Shown: positions 21,974 through 35,600, counted from the stretch's first letter. The stretch: DNA of 64,000 bases from Neospora caninum Liverpool (GCF_000208865.1 NC_018398.1:1736001-1800000), one strand, 5' to 3'. Notes: generated by a model from the sequence alone, not told the origin. Program-made: numbers and translations.

Positions 21974-23060
21974 GGGGCAAACTAACGGTTTTTGTGGTTG
22001 GGCACGTGTGGAACGAAACCTGGCTGGAGTGCATATTCTCTTTGAGACAGTAAGAGTAAACCGCAGATACACCGCTTAAGCAAGGATATTTCAGCTCCCC
22101 GAGCACCAGAAAAAAACGACGATTATTGCCACCTAGAAGGGGGGCCCTGTCCCCCCTTTTTATCCGGTGTGCTTGTCGAGAAGCACTTTACAGCCTGCCC
22201 TAGTAAAGATGTTTCTCGGCCAATACAGGCGTGCATGACGAGGGCACGTTTTACTCTTGCGCTGTGAAAATTTTCCGTTGTCTTCGCGGATTCCCCGGTT
22301 TGGCGCCACCAAAGGTCTACACTGGGGCCTAACTCGAGCGGGGTCAACCATGCACCTTTTTGAGCGCTAAGAGTCTGTTGACTGTTTTGTGCTTTGCCCT
22401 TCCGAAGGCCCCCAAAACGCACCTTACCAAAAGAATGCTCAGTCGGCTGGACGGCAAATAATTGGCAACCAGCCGTTATATACCTATGCTCCCTCACAGT
22501 ATAGTGGTGCGCGAACGCACTGCCTTCAATGACTCTTCAGTTCATCCACAATGCACGTTGCCATTCGAAACTGAGAACCAAGAGTAAAGCCGAAAAGCTC
22601 CAGATTTTCTGGCATAGCACTACAGTGGATCGCACACCACCGACATAGAAAGTTCTTTCTCTGAAAGGGGATACTTGTACCGGTCAAGCAAAATAGTCAC
22701 TGAGCTCTTGGTGTACAGAACATCGCAACAATTCACAGGAAAAGCCAGTGGTACCCGCTCTTTACGCGTGTGCACGGACAGTGGCTGCTGGACCTGTCGA
22801 ATTCCTTCGTGTGGTTGTAGGGACACTTTCTGTAGAAAAGTGCGGGGAGCATTGCCTCTTATAAATTCCACTTTGACTCTTTGCAACACTTCAGTGCGCA
22901 CTTCAGTGTGTCGGCTCTTGGACGCTCACAGTTCGGCAGCTGCTCCATGGAGGTAGCCGTGTGTGAACCAGTTATGTCTAGCAAACTCGAAACAATTTTG
23001 ATTGTGCCTGGAGGGTCTCGTACACAGGGTAGACATAAAAACGAGCTGTTTAGAGCAAAA

Positions 23061-23512
23061 GAGGAAACGAACATTACAACCCGGGAGGGGCGATGTCCTA
23101 TTTGCCACGGACATGACAGACAAGTGAGGGCTAACGCTTTGGCAGATGTCAGAACGCACAAGGATTTGGAGTTCGCCTGCAGCCACGAAGTGCGAGTGTA
23201 CAAAAATTAGACGAGGCCGGACCAGCTAGCAAGAGGATTTGATCTCGTCAGCATTCCACACAGAATCGGCTGACACTTAATACCCACAATATGCATGACG
23301 TCATGTTTTACCTAAAAAGGACTGAAGCTCTCCGCACCACCTTCACATTATGGAGATCGGCAATGCCAACGTTTAAGGGACAAGCGAAGCATATCACGTT
23401 GTTAGTTTTTTTCTGGCACTCTCGTGCCGGATTTGGCATATGTGACAACAACTGGAGGAGACGAAAATGAAGTCTGCTGTGCCTATCACCCTGTGAGATT
23501 ACCGGTGGGGGC
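23061..23512. repeat. Duplicated segment, copy 2
   Basis: It is near-identical to 21522-21973 with an offset of 1539 bp. Similarity starts at the GAAACGAACA block and stops after the CCTGTGAGAT-CCGGTGGG block. This copy is not followed on the minus strand by a J-domain coding exon. If it kept promoter activity it would transcribe 23060 downwards, where I recognise no gene. The palindrome CATGACGTCATG is preserved at 23294-23305. Confidence 0.9.
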
Positions 23513-26122
23513 AGAGGCTGATGAAAAACGACTGCTATCCTGCTTTTTCGTACTTCACACGGAATTATTCTGGAAAACACCGCCCGGATGGTATTTCGAT
23601 GCCGGCCTTCGTCTTTTGCACACATTTGCAGGACGTAATATCAGTGGTGGCGTGTGGCGTAATAAATGGAGCCCTTGAATCATCCCTCGCTGTCACCGAC
23701 CTCAAGTGCTTCCCCTGAAGGTGTGCGGCTTTTTGCCACCAAGTGGGTGAGGCACCGGGACGTTTCCCCTGGGAACTCCCGAGTTGGCGTAAGGCCTCTT
23801 GTCTTTTCGCAGGCTGTCTCTCCCAGCATTCAAATAGTTCTTCGACTTTCTCGCTGCATCGGAGCCTTCCACTACACAACCGCACTTACGCATCGCCACA
23901 CGATCCTCGAGGGAGGAAACGTTTCTTGAGGTAGCGCCGTTGTAGTCTAGAAAATCGAGGGCGCGCAGTATGCTGCTGAGCTATGCGTAAAAAAATACGT
24001 CACAACCGGCCCGTCAAAATGCTTTCCTGTGTATCATCATCTCGTAACTGCACAATGCCCCGAGGCGTGCCCGACGCTGTTTGCGTGAATAAACCTTGCA
24101 TATGCCTGACCTAATGCACTTGGGCTAGGAGCAGGCGTGCTAGCGTATTTTGGCGGCACCCTGTGACCAGGTCAGACATCACCAACAAAAAAATACCGAT
24201 TCTGGACAACCTTGTTCCGCACAGAAGCTTGGCTGTATGTCAATGACTTTTCCGCTTGCATGTCACTCCGTCGCGTGTTGGTTTATCAGTCGGTTAGCGG
24301 ACCAACTGCCCAGCACGCGCAAAAGGCCCAAGCATTTCACTTGTTGGAGAGGGACGTAGAGAAGTTGTACTGCCCTACAACATGCCAGGAGCAGCACCTC
24401 GGCCCCATTAAAACACGAGAGCAAATGAAAACAAATTTGCAACGCTACAGTTTAGAAAATCGCCCAGGCGTGCTTGGCCCACGCGAAAAAAGCGCTACAC
24501 AACGCATTGTCCATTCTTCGGCGTCTACGCCGTTCCCGTTGCTTCCCATTGAGAAAAACGCATTACATATCCTTGCGTCCCGACCATGATTGGAAAGAAT
24601 AAGAAGACTCGTCCTCTGAGCTGGTAAAAAGCGTTACAACTTGTTTGGCGGGACGCTTGATCCGATAGTGAGATATCTCGAACCAGAGAAGGAATTGTCG
24701 AGTGCACTAAGGTGATGATGGCTTCAGTCTGATCTCATTAATCGTTTGGCTACACTGTCAGCATTCTCTTGCCAAGATACATCCAGCGTAACTCTCTTGT
24801 AAGCTCTTGGTCATGCCACAGCCTGGAGGCAGGTCAACCGGATCGTCGATTTCGATGGCTAGTCGTTTACTTCGTGCTTTCTGTCTTCAGTTGCATTTTC
24901 CTCGTGGTGGAGATTGATAGCTAAACCTCGCAGGTCCCATGCCCACTACGTTCCCAGCACTCTTGGTGGCCAACTCGGCAAGTCGCCACATTTCTTAGCG
25001 CCGAAACAGAAAGACGGAACAGAAACGAGCAGTTACTCAGTGCCGACGATATCTCGAGTGCATGCAACGAAACAGGTTTTGTTTTCTCTACAGCAAACTA
25101 CTATGCGCAGCTGCCAACTCTGCTCAACGGGCCGAAGTCCTCTCTGACACGTGGCTGTGAGCAGGGTGTCCATCGACTGATGTTGCTGAAGAAGAGTCCA
25201 CACAACCCAGAACATCCCACTGTCCTTACAGAATGTGTCCTAGGTGAAACAGTTTTCAGTAGGAAAAGTAGGAGAGAGGAAATCTGAAGGTGTTTCGATG
25301 CTCGCTAGGACGCTGCAGCAGCTCACAAGTATCGTGGCCGGGGGGGGTTGGTGCCGCCGCAAACCTCGCTGCCGTGATGCGAAATAGTTTTGCGGCCGCT
25401 CAAATGCCGGGGAGGCTCTGACGCCTGGCCCCGTCCGACCCTCGCCGGAAACTGCAACTCATGCACGCTCGAGTGTCCGCGCAATTTTCCCGACTTTCTC
25501 ATCCGAACAGAAACTCGAGATCTACTCTTTCCGCAACTGGCCAGTGTATTTCCGCTTGAAACGAACTTCGACTGAAAATTCCGCTGCTTGTGGGGATTTC
25601 CTTTTTCTTAACCGACCCCTGAACGGACTATCGTGCACCGGCCTCGCGAATTGTGGGCAATATCTCGCTGTAGCAGCAGTTCTGCTCACGGTGGAGAGTT
25701 GCAAAGCTTTTCGTAAATTCCGAGCTGCCTTCTCACATTTTCCCCGTTCTTCCCTTCCCCGGCGCAGAACGTATCGCGCACGCTCCACCTGGGGCAAAGG
25801 AGAGACTGGTTGCCTGCGCAGGCGCCGCGTTCCTGTGTCAGCCCCATCGGTCGATGAAATCTTTGCACAAAAGCATATCCACACATTTCTGTACAGGGCA
25901 CGCTTCGCCTGTCTCTGCCTTTTCCGACTTGCGCTTTCACAAGCAAATCGCGACATCTGGGTTCGCCCCTGTGTATCTCGGCCGCCCTCGATTTGACTCG
26001 CTGCGTTGCTGCCTTATCCCGCTTTTCCAGGGCTTCGCGCTCCGCTGTGTCCCCCTTTGGCCCCTTCGCCGCGAGACGTCCTCTTCTCTCTGCATTTCCT
26101 GCGCCGCACATCGCGCCTCAAA

Positions 26123-26679
26123 ATGACGCACACGAAAATGTACCTTTCCGAGGCAGCGCCTTCAAGACGTGCTCTCCGGAGCGCTCGGGTGCTCGCCCCC
26201 CTCCTGGCGTGTTCCCTCGCTCTGGGTGTCTTCAAGCAGCCAGATTCTGTCGTCGCCGCGTCGTCTTCCTCGCTTCCCTCCCCTGTTGTATACACCCCGG
26301 AAGACGAGGTTCCGCTCGAGGGAACAGCTAACGCGGCTTACCCGGCGTTCGGCTCTATTGGGGACTCTGCGTCTCTCCTGTTCCGCAATGATGCAGAAAA
26401 CGCTGAGGCACGCCCTGGGTACCTGAACGCCCACCTGGAGGATGGCGAGGAGACTGAGCCTGCCATGCACCAGATGCCGCTCGGGCATGCCATCGAAGAG
26501 ACGAACGTCGTCAACGCCCCGCGGGGCGACAGATCCCCCGGAAATGCCGCACCGGAAGAACTGCTTTACGCGACGGCAGACAGACATAACCGCAGATCGC
26601 GTGGCCCCCACCGGATGGGAAGGAGAGAAGAAGGCCGAAGAAGGGCGTCCATCCGCCGCAGGCATAGTTCGCACGAAAG
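26123..26679 (+). CDS. Micro-exon gene, exon 1 (signal peptide and N-terminal domain)
   Basis: The ATG at 26123 sits in the context CTCAAAATGACG; a second in-frame ATG at 26138 is possible. The leader has Arg-rich residues 15-23 and then a hydrophobic core ([14 protein letters not shown], about 24-37), with likely cleavage near VVAASSS. Residues 55-150 are acidic and Pro/Ala-rich; residues 155-186 are very basic ([21 protein letters not shown]). The exon ends in phase 2 at GAAAG|GTAAGC. Reading on would meet TAA at once, so splicing is required. The frame is also open upstream to 26006, but that part reads as untranslated sequence. Confidence 0.88.
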
Positions 26680-29600
26680 GTAAGCCCGCGGTTGGTGAGT
26701 GCGCATCGAGATATCTCGGCGATCCTTGTGTTAGTCTCCTGCTCGCTAACAGTCTCCGGCCTACAGCGCGGCAGTCTCAATCTTTTCCAGGACATCTTTG
26801 GACGTCTGCTCCTCTTCGCTCCTTTGTTGCTTCTCTCCCTCGTCTTCCTCTTCGTTTCCTTTCTCCTTGATCCACTCGCGTCCGGTGTTTCAATCCCTCG
26901 AGTTTTCGTGCCTGCCGTCTTCCGCGTCTTCTCTTCCTCATCTTGCCGTCTCGCCTGCCGGATCCCCCGGGTGTCCCCACGGGCCGTGATCCCCCCTAGC
27001 CGTGTGCCTCGCGAGAAGGACCGGAGGGGCTGTTCGAAACCGCTTCGCCTTTCCCTTTCTCTCACGACTTCCAAAGTCTTCCTCTCTACTTCTCGCTGTT
27101 TCTTCGTCGACTCGTCCTCTCGCTGAAAGGAGCGTTTGGGCCCTGTATCTCTCGTCCTCTACGTAGGCTCCTGGCTCTTTGTGCGTTCCTGGAAAAGCCG
27201 AGTCCCCACCCCTGTCTCCTCATCTTCCTTCTTTGTGCCAGGCTCGCTTGAGCTGCGCCTGCCGGCGTCATGACTTGTGCTTGACTCCATCGTTTCCGCT
27301 TCCTCCACGAATCAAAGCCCACCGCCTCTGCATCCCTGTCTCCTCTGTCTCTTCCGAACGCCCTGCATTCTCGATACCTTCACACCCTTCGTGCCAATGC
27401 TTTCCGGCGGACGCTCGCGCCTCTCGTCCGCCAAGGGTATTCCACATCGCTGATGTCCGAGGCGTACGGGTGGGTTCGGGCCAGGTCCGGTCGGTTTGTT
27501 CTCCTCTGTGTGTTCCCCGCTCTGGTTTGCAGTTTCTTCGCTGCTTACGAGCTCCCTTTGTTCCGTCACTTGGCAGTTCTTGAGCGTATTCCTAGTTTCG
27601 CCGTCACCAGAGGAGCGTGTGTGTGTGAGGCCAGACACCTCCTCGGTTCCTCACTTGGGTTCGTCATGGGACAGTCACGTCTCGGGGGACGGCCTATTCG
27701 TTGGCCACGTTCTTGAGGTCAATACGTGAATCTGACAGTCTCGCCTGGCTTAAGAAAACCTCTTTCTCTTTCATCGACTACACTGTGGCGGGTCTCTGTG
27801 TGAAGTCGTGCTGTTGGTGCCGCGCAAGACAACTTGCTCGTTTCTCACGGAACTGGGGATATCACATGATGCATGCGGCGATGGTTTCTTTTGCCCGCGG
27901 AGGCTCCTCCACTCTTCTCTCACACCGTGTCCTTTTGTTCACTGCTTATCTGTCGCTTGTGTATACGCCGCGCGTCGGCAGGCCTGCATCTGGAGTGGCC
28001 GTTTTTTTTGCGTCCCCGACTGGAAGGCCTCGAGAGCGGGAAACCGAGGGAAGGGCGGCAATGGTGTTTTTCTCGTTCTGCGGAAACCTGCCACTGTCTG
28101 TGAGCGTCTTCCTCTTCTTTCGCCGAGCACTCGTTTGTTTCTTTTTCTCCTCTCCTTCCAGGGGACAACTGAGACTGGCTGCCGCTTTCCGGCCGTTGTC
28201 TGGTCCCTGCTCCCTACGCAGTTTGCTCGGTTTCTTTCTGCTATACCCCGTAGCCCCGTGCATCGAGACACGAACCGGCTCGTTGGTGTCAAAGCTTCCG
28301 TCTGTTCGTTTCGCCCGAAAGGGACAGAATCGATTTCGCCCCTCTTTCCTCGCGCGCGTGCTGGAGTTCCTTTCCATTTTCCTGCTTGTCGTGCGGTTCG
28401 CCCGCGATGTTTCCGCTTGTTTGTGAAGGAAACGACGCGTGCACCTGCAGTTGTGAGCCTTGACTTCTTTCCCTCGCCGACTCTCTCAATGATCCGCGCA
28501 CATTTTCATGCGCACATAGGCATGCAAACGGAAACGCATATACAAGTCCACGTCCACGCGTGCCCGTGCGTGCATGCGCTGGCCTGTGCGTACCGTAGAT
28601 GTATATGCCTGTGCATATCTCGACGCGCATGGTGTCGGTAGAAGCCCGTGAAAGGTCAGTTCCGTCCAAGATGACAGATTCGCACTGGCGACGTTTTCCT
28701 TCTTGCGCTTTGGTTCCTCTCAGATTCGCCACCATCGCCAGCGTGGCCATCCAGTCAGTCATAGCCGCCGGTCTCCTTGCAGCCGGCGCGGCCTTCGTCT
28801 TGCGTCAACGGGCAGAGATTCGCAAAGCAGGTAACCACGAAGGCGGAAAAGCAGAGAGGCAAACAGCCCTTCACACGGGTGTATCCTTCCGTTTTTTTCC
28901 AGTCGCTAGCCGATGCATCGTCTGCCCCCAGGCTGATACAGAAAGAGCTTTCCGCTTGGTCTTACACATGAACGCTTCTCAGTCCACGTGTGTAGCTCCT
29001 CAACACTGGAAAGCATGCAAGCGCAGACACCGACAAGAGCGTATTTTTGAGCTGTCTCAGCAACAAAGGAATATGACGTTAAAGAGAAACAGTTGTGGAG
29101 TTACCGTGTACCGACCGAACAGGCGCATGCATAAAAATATGAAGCTCTGGGAAGCTGCGAGATGCACATACGCGTCAAGAACCACTACCGCGCAGTGGTC
29201 GAGATGCATCCGAGTTAGAACAGACCTGCCGTTTTTGAGACCGTTCCGTCGCCACGGCTGGATTGAACGGAATTTGGCCAGAAACCATGCATACACTTGC
29301 AGAGCTTGTGTTCGGTTCGCTGTGCGACACTCCCAACTTTCCTGTTGCTTTTATCTGTCTTCTTTCTTCCCCTTTTCTGTGCAGCTGTGGCTACGGAGAA
29401 GTAAGTGCGCATTGCGAGGGGGATGGCACCATTCGTCTCGCCCAGACACAGAGGGACTGAGAGTTCGCCTTTTTTGTTGTCGGTGCTGCGTTGTTGTTGG
29501 GAAGCCGCTGACGTCAGCGGCAGGCGCTTTTCTACGTGCCTAGCAAACACACTCGGTAGACCCGCGGGGGCGTAGCTTTGCGGGTGTCTGTGCCTGTCCC

Positions 29601-32600
29601 GGTCCTCTGGTCGCGTCTTTCGTCTCAAACAGAAGAACTCAACCACGCTGCTTGCTCGTCTGTGTCCCCTTTGCGCACAGAGCCGCCTTGCTCAAGCTCA
29701 AGAGTGTAAGTTGCCTGGGAGATCCGCACGCCTTTTTGCGAAGTTCGCGGGAGGGAGACGGTGTATCAGGCAACAGACGAGAACGCTCCCTGTGTCTCTG
29801 AAGTGTATGCTGTCGTTGAAAGTTTCAGAGAACATAAACTGTCGCTCGCTGCTCTCTCCCCTTTTCCTGTTCGCTGCCACTGTGAGCGCTCTGGTTTTGT
29901 CCTCTCTGTTCGTTCGGCGGCTTTTGCCTCGACACTCTTTGCCGTTTCAGACTTCCCCCCCATTCCCAAGACAGAGCCGCACTCGGTGGGATCTTGTGCC
30001 GGAAGGGGAGGGGGGGGGATTTTTGTGGGGCACCGTCGGTTGTGACAGGGCCACAGTTGGGTGAGGGCATCGCGCGGCACAACCCGGGCGCTTCATGAGC
30101 AGAGGGAAATCCATTTTTTCGTTTGTTTTCTCTCGTTTTTGGCGTCATGCTCCTGCTGTTTGTTTGTCTTGTCTCCAGGACCAGGCAGAGGAAGCGGTAA
30201 GTCTGCAAATGCACGACACGACCACTGGCAAGACCTCCCAAACCCCTGCCGGGTTCTGCTCGTTCCCAGATTGACAACTCACGGAACACACACACACGCA
30301 GGGGGGTAGCGGCTAGCGACACTCGAGGGCATGGCAAACGGGCCAGGGAGCGCCTCTCCCAGATTCAGAGATCTAGGTGGTCGAGGCGGCCGTGAGACTG
30401 GGCGACTCTGAAGCTTATTCGGGATGTCTCTCGACGGACAGATGCTTCTGCGGATTCGAGACCGCACGCAAGCAGGAGGAACGTGTTTGCCCACCCACAA
30501 GCCTCTCGCTCCACAGAGGCGTTATCGCCTTGCGCCACACCCCGAAGAGACGATGCATGACCTGGTTCGCCCGTCGAGTCAAACACCGTCGCACCGACAC
30601 AGGACTTTTGCGAGCAGCTCAGTTTCTCTCTCTGTTTTGCTCGTTCACGGACGACCTCTCTCAGGCGGTGAGTGCGCCATTTCCCCTTTTTGCGTATATT
30701 TGAATGATGTACGATTACGTCGTCCCAGAAAAAAAGACAGGCGTGCGTCCATGTCCTCAATCTTCACCTTCTCGATGTCGGGACCTTACGAAACACGCAT
30801 TTGCAGATCTGTTCACGCCGAGGCACACGTACGCCTGCATGCGCTTGTGGATGTGGTGCCTGCCGTCAGCGACTGAAGAAGGTGAGACCCCTGCGGGTTT
30901 GCTTGCAGTAAAGCACACGCTCCGGAGGCCTTCGGTTTCCCGCTTCCAGTAAAGCACACGCTTCGGAGGCCTTCGGTTTCCCGCTTCCAGTAAAGCACAC
31001 GCTTCGGAGGCCTTTGGTTTCCCGCTTCCAGTAGAAGCGCCGCTCACGACGTTGAGGGCGGGCGATGAGCTCCCGGCGATTCGACCTCGTGAAGGGGAAG
31101 AAGAGCGGAGAGAGCCTGGCCACAGAGAGGGGGTCATCTCGCCCAGCGTATGCATGCACGAACTACGCACGACGTGTTCGAAGAAACTCCCGCTTGTGTT
31201 CTCCCGTTTGCCTTTACTGTCGTCAGGAACGCGAGAATCTCGTACGTTCAGATGCAAGGAAAGAGTGCGACAAGCGCAATAGGGGCTTCTTTGAGACCTG
31301 TGAAAAACCATCCCATGGAAGCGCCGACTTTTTTGCGATGCGTGCGGTTCACGCATCTCCATCTTCGGCCGTGCTTTCTGTGTCCGTCATACTGGCCGAT
31401 AGACGGCCTGGCCTGTATTTGTTAGTGTGCACATTTCTGCGGGTTTCACCGAACACCGCGTTTTGGTCTCTCCTCTTTATGGGCTCATGTCGCGCTCCGC
31501 AGTAAGCAATGCCGCCATGTGCTGTTCCACTAACGTCAGCATAGGGAGACGCACACACCTGCATACATCCATACGCCCGCTGGTGCTTATGGAACTGAGT
31601 AAATGCGTATATGGTCCCCTTGGCGACGTGCGCGTATGCAAGAGCACAGAATCTGGTATTGTTCCGTACGGCTAAACACTGCTTGCGACTGAATACAGAG
31701 CTGTTGCTCTACCGTTTACCTCCTGCGAAACAGATGCCCCTTTGTGAGACGGAAAAGGCTATATGGGTGGTCTCACTCTTGTGACGGTTTGTGTGTGCAG
31801 CTAAAAGTGAGGAGCGTACACGAATCCAGATACCCCGTTTTCCCGCTTCGCAGTGGAAGCGATTTCTTCGATGCATTCACCCGTTGAAGGTAGCGTCCAG
31901 TCATTCGCAGCGGAGCCGGGTTGGAGCACTGCTGCGTTTGCAGTCACGTGCCGTCGTTTCGTGACTGAAACGCTTCTTTTCTGTTAATGAAGGACAGTGA
32001 AGGACTGTGATGCTTTGGCAGCAGCCACGAGAACGTGGAGGTAAGAGAGTCGCACCGGGAGAAAATGTCCTTGGTTTCCTGCCCTGCGTGTCCCCCAATC
32101 GACGCTTCAGGAGAAGAAGAAGCTGGTAAGTGGCCAAACGCGGTCGCGCTCGCGCTTACGCGGTTCAGTGAATTTTTTTGCCTTTCCGCGGACTACAGCC
32201 CAGCTGCAGAATGACGCACCTGCGTAGCTGGTTGCTCTGTGTGGTGAAGACCTCTGCGATGTGTGCCCAGGAGCAACCGCAAGCGTTTTTATACGGCCTT
32301 CAAGAGGAGAAAAGCCCTCCGTTGCGTTGTCAGCACGAATAAGGGAGGACGTACATGCCCACCGCCAGTGGGGAGTATGTCTGAGGACCGTTCTGGGTAA
32401 ACGCTGGATGGCTCCGCCGCTGTGCGTGCATGCACAGGAACAGGAGTTCCGAGTCGTCGCCTCTTTAGGGAAACTGGGCGTTTTCTGCGCATGTCAACAC
32501 CCGGGGCACGAGGGAGTCTACCTCAGGATATATGCGTAAATCGCAAGTCACCCAAGCGCACACTGCGTTCGTGCGATGCGTCTCTGTGCCGCTTGGGAAC

Positions 32601-35600
32601 TGGGGAAATGCGCGACGGAAAAAGAGAGTCGAGATTCCGACCCTTTGGTGTGTGCTTCTCGAGGGCTCGCCAAGGAAGGGGTCCGTGCCGCGCGTCGTGT
32701 GTCGGTGGTGTCCAACGGAGAGGATGCGAGGACAGGGTTTAGGCACACAGCTTCTGTCGATCGCCGTCTCTGTTCTGGGGATGGTCCACGTTTTCAGCCC
32801 TTCTTGAGGCAGATGGCGGGGTGCGTGCTGCTTCCCGCCTGAGACGCCTGTGGCGTTGGTTTTCACATGGATTCATTCGTCCTCGAAGATGTCTTGTCTT
32901 TGCGTCTGCGTTTCAGTCGGAAGCCAAGGTAAGAGGACTTTGTCGCAGTGGTTGGGGACAGCGCACGCAACAAAGACAGGAGGTTGCGAGGAAATAAGAC
33001 TCGCCTGGCGGCCAATTCGATATTGCGTAAGCTGGCGGGGTTCAACCTATCGCCTGTTCTGCTGACGCCGTCTCGAGTCGCCTGGAAAGGACATAGAACG
33101 CAACAGAACGGAGATTAAACTAAGCTTCGAGGTAAAAGGACTTAAAAGAGCGAACCTCGGCCAAGTGGCGGAAAGGCAGAACCTTTGTGGAGCAGAAAGT
33201 TCTGGACATGGGACTACTCAAGAAAGCGGAACGGGTGCGGTAGATTCTTGCCCGGAGGATTCGAACAGAGACACTGAGCTCTGTGGACACTGTGCAGCCA
33301 GCCGCCGTGTCAGCGGGCAAAAGATCGTGGAACTCGAGGAACGAAGACCTCGCGATAGAGAGGGGGAAGACGGCGTGTACCGCATGAAGAACAGGTTCCA
33401 CAAATGCGACTTCAAAGAACACCGTGGTTGGAATCTGTCGACCTGCTGTGGCGTCGTCCTCTCACCCAAAACAGATAACCGCGCACAAATAAATATACAT
33501 ATACGTAGAGTTGATATAGCTAACCATTCGCAGTGCGAATCGGGGTCTCGAGGAACAGGCGTATGCGCGTCCATGCAGAGACGCAGCGTTTCTTGCGGAC
33601 ACAAAATTAGAGAGTGGTTGGGGGGACACGAACGTAGGAGCTGGTGACCAGAGCTTCTGTGCTTCAACGTGCACACTACTCCTGTGCGGGCGTGTGGGGG
33701 GTAGTACGCCCTGTTATGCCTTTCGCTCAAGAGTATCGACTCTGCGCATGCGTATACATTTTTTTTCGCGTATGCATGCGTGCGTCCCTTTGTGTGGATA
33801 GGTAGCTGTGTATCTTCACGCTGGCCTGCGTTGGACGCCGGTGAAAGACGAGTGGAGATTCCGTCTGTTTTGTTGTGTGTTTTTGTGTCTGCACAAAAGG
33901 CGGCTGCGCTCGCTGAGGCAGCTGATGCTGCAGCTAAGAAAACACAGGAAAAACAGGTGAGTCTCTGCGCTTTCCTGCCCTTGCCGATTTGCTCGATCAA
34001 GCGAGAAGGTAGACAGAAGAGGGAGACACAACGGAGACAGAGCAAAACAGAGGAAAGTCTGGATTCTTGTCTCCTTGGCGGTACGTGTGTTCTCTCACAT
34101 TCCGGATGTTGGTGTGGCCGCTCGTTCTTTCTCTTTTGACTTCCGTCGTGCTGTTCCGCGCGCGTCTTTCCTGGCTCTCTCCTCGACTCTGCTCCGTTCG
34201 TTTCTCCCGGTCTTCTCTTGTGCAAGCCAAGCTCTGTTTCTATCCTGCACTTCGTATTTCGTGCCGGTGCTTGCATGTGCGCTCAGGAGACAGTAAGGCG
34301 ATACAATCGAGATCTTTCGCCACCATAGCAGCAGGGTCAGCTGAATGGCGTGGTTGTTTCTTTTGCAAGGACAGCGAACGGGTCAGCCGGTTCGTAGACG
34401 TCACATTTCGAGGAAAAGCTCGGCCTCTTTTGTCGACAGGTGCTTCGCGGCTCCAGCCTTCTCGACGCCTTCTCGATGGGAGATGTGGAGGCGGGCAAAA
34501 GCGACCAGGACATCGAAGAATCAGAACCCGAGAATGTCGCTACGCAATAGACGACTCCATTGTTTACCTTTTCTGCCGTGTACCTTTTCTTCTTGCAGCC
34601 TTCCGCAAAAGTGAGCTCTGTCGCCTTGGCTGTAGGCTTTGGCTCAATAGTGTGGCCTACCCCAGCAACTAAAGCTTCTCTCCTTCCCGTTTGCGTCTCT
34701 CTCTTTCGGTGCCTGTGCTTTCGTTTGCACGCTGCTCCGTTTCAGTCTCTCTACGTGGAGCTTCACTTCCATTTGGCGAATGCGTTAGAGTGTCCTGTTC
34801 TTTCCCCGTCTTCGTTTTCACTGGGCTTGGTGTTCATCTTCTGCTTCATCTTCTTCTCTCCACTGGCCTCTCCCCGACATTGATGGAACTCGGTGGCTTG
34901 CACGCACACCGTCGGTTCCCTCCTTTTTCAGGCTGTAAGGAAAAGCTCGTGTGTTGCTTCACCAGCAGGGCGACGGGAGCGTTGACGTGTGCCTGCGAGG
35001 CTTCAGAATCCGGGAGAACGAAACCAGCAGACTCGTGCTGCTCTGTCTCCTTTTCGCTATCGCCTTGTCTCTCCCCTCTGCTGCGGCATGCGCTGTCAGG
35101 CCCGCGAGCTCGTGCGTTCCCCCTTCGCCTGTTGGAGACTTTGTTTCTCATGCTCGGCTCCGCGCCGTGCTGGACAGTAATAGACGTCCGTGATGGACAG
35201 TAATAGACATGGAGGGGCGTGAGGATGGCGCCATCGTGGAGAGTCAGCAATCGCTTTAGCAAGGTGCGAGCGGGAGCACCCTTGTAGCAGTGGAAGAGGC
35301 GAAAGACAATGCGGGGAAAAAGCGAACGTCTGTTCTGTGCCGGACACACTCTTGTCCGTCTCCGCCCACGTACTATCGCGACATGTCAAGAACCACCCTG
35401 TTCCTTTCCCGACCGGTTGGCATGTGGATGCTTACACGTCCACAGTTAAGGTGATCTCGCAAGCGGTCGCTCAGCCGATGGACCGTGGCGAGTGCATGCA
35501 CGTTGACAGCCGCTTAGGAGCCCACGCGTCACTGAGCAGCAGCCCAAAATGACCGCGTCCTCTCTCCAACGCGGATGCCAGGTGTCTGCAGAACATCCAC

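Larger units (their letters stand above)
21485..26122. other. Divergent intergenic region between the J-domain gene and the micro-exon gene
   Basis: About 4.6 kb separates the two divergent starts, so both promoters should lie here. It holds two copies of a 452-bp segment (described separately). Between and beyond them I see only short frames, for example 22620-22901 on the minus strand and 24212-24589 on the plus strand, neither with a recognisable motif nor clear splice continuity. The 400 bp before 26123 is rich in C and T, as usual for a 5' untranslated region here. Confidence 0.45.

Noticed and set aside
22620..22901. Minus-strand open frame of 93 codons between the duplicated blocks
   Set aside because: No ATG start, no recognisable motif and no clear splice partner. 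It could be an exon of an unrecognised transcript, but support is lacking.
28481..28700. Plus-strand open frames just upstream of exon 2
   Set aside because: They are intron 1 sequence with simple CATGCA-type repeats, and have no phase link to exon 1.
30049..30060. 12-nt unit GGCCACAGTTGG before GTGAGG
   Set aside because: No pyrimidine tract precedes the CAG, and the residues (GHSW) do not fit the surroundings.
30909..31031. Repeated CTTCCAG sites of the 41-bp repeat as micro-exon acceptors
   Set aside because: The sequence after each begins TAA or TAG in phase 0, and no donor follows.
31854..31889. 36-nt candidate exon ([12 protein letters not shown]) between the LK and EKKKL exons
   Set aside because: The donor GTAGCG is weak, and the residues break the charged-helix pattern that LK-EKKKL continues without it.
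33000..33026. GTAAGC at 33027, a donor-like site without an upstream exon
   Set aside because: No acceptor with a pyrimidine tract precedes it, and the only CAG-bounded reading hits TAA in phase 0.
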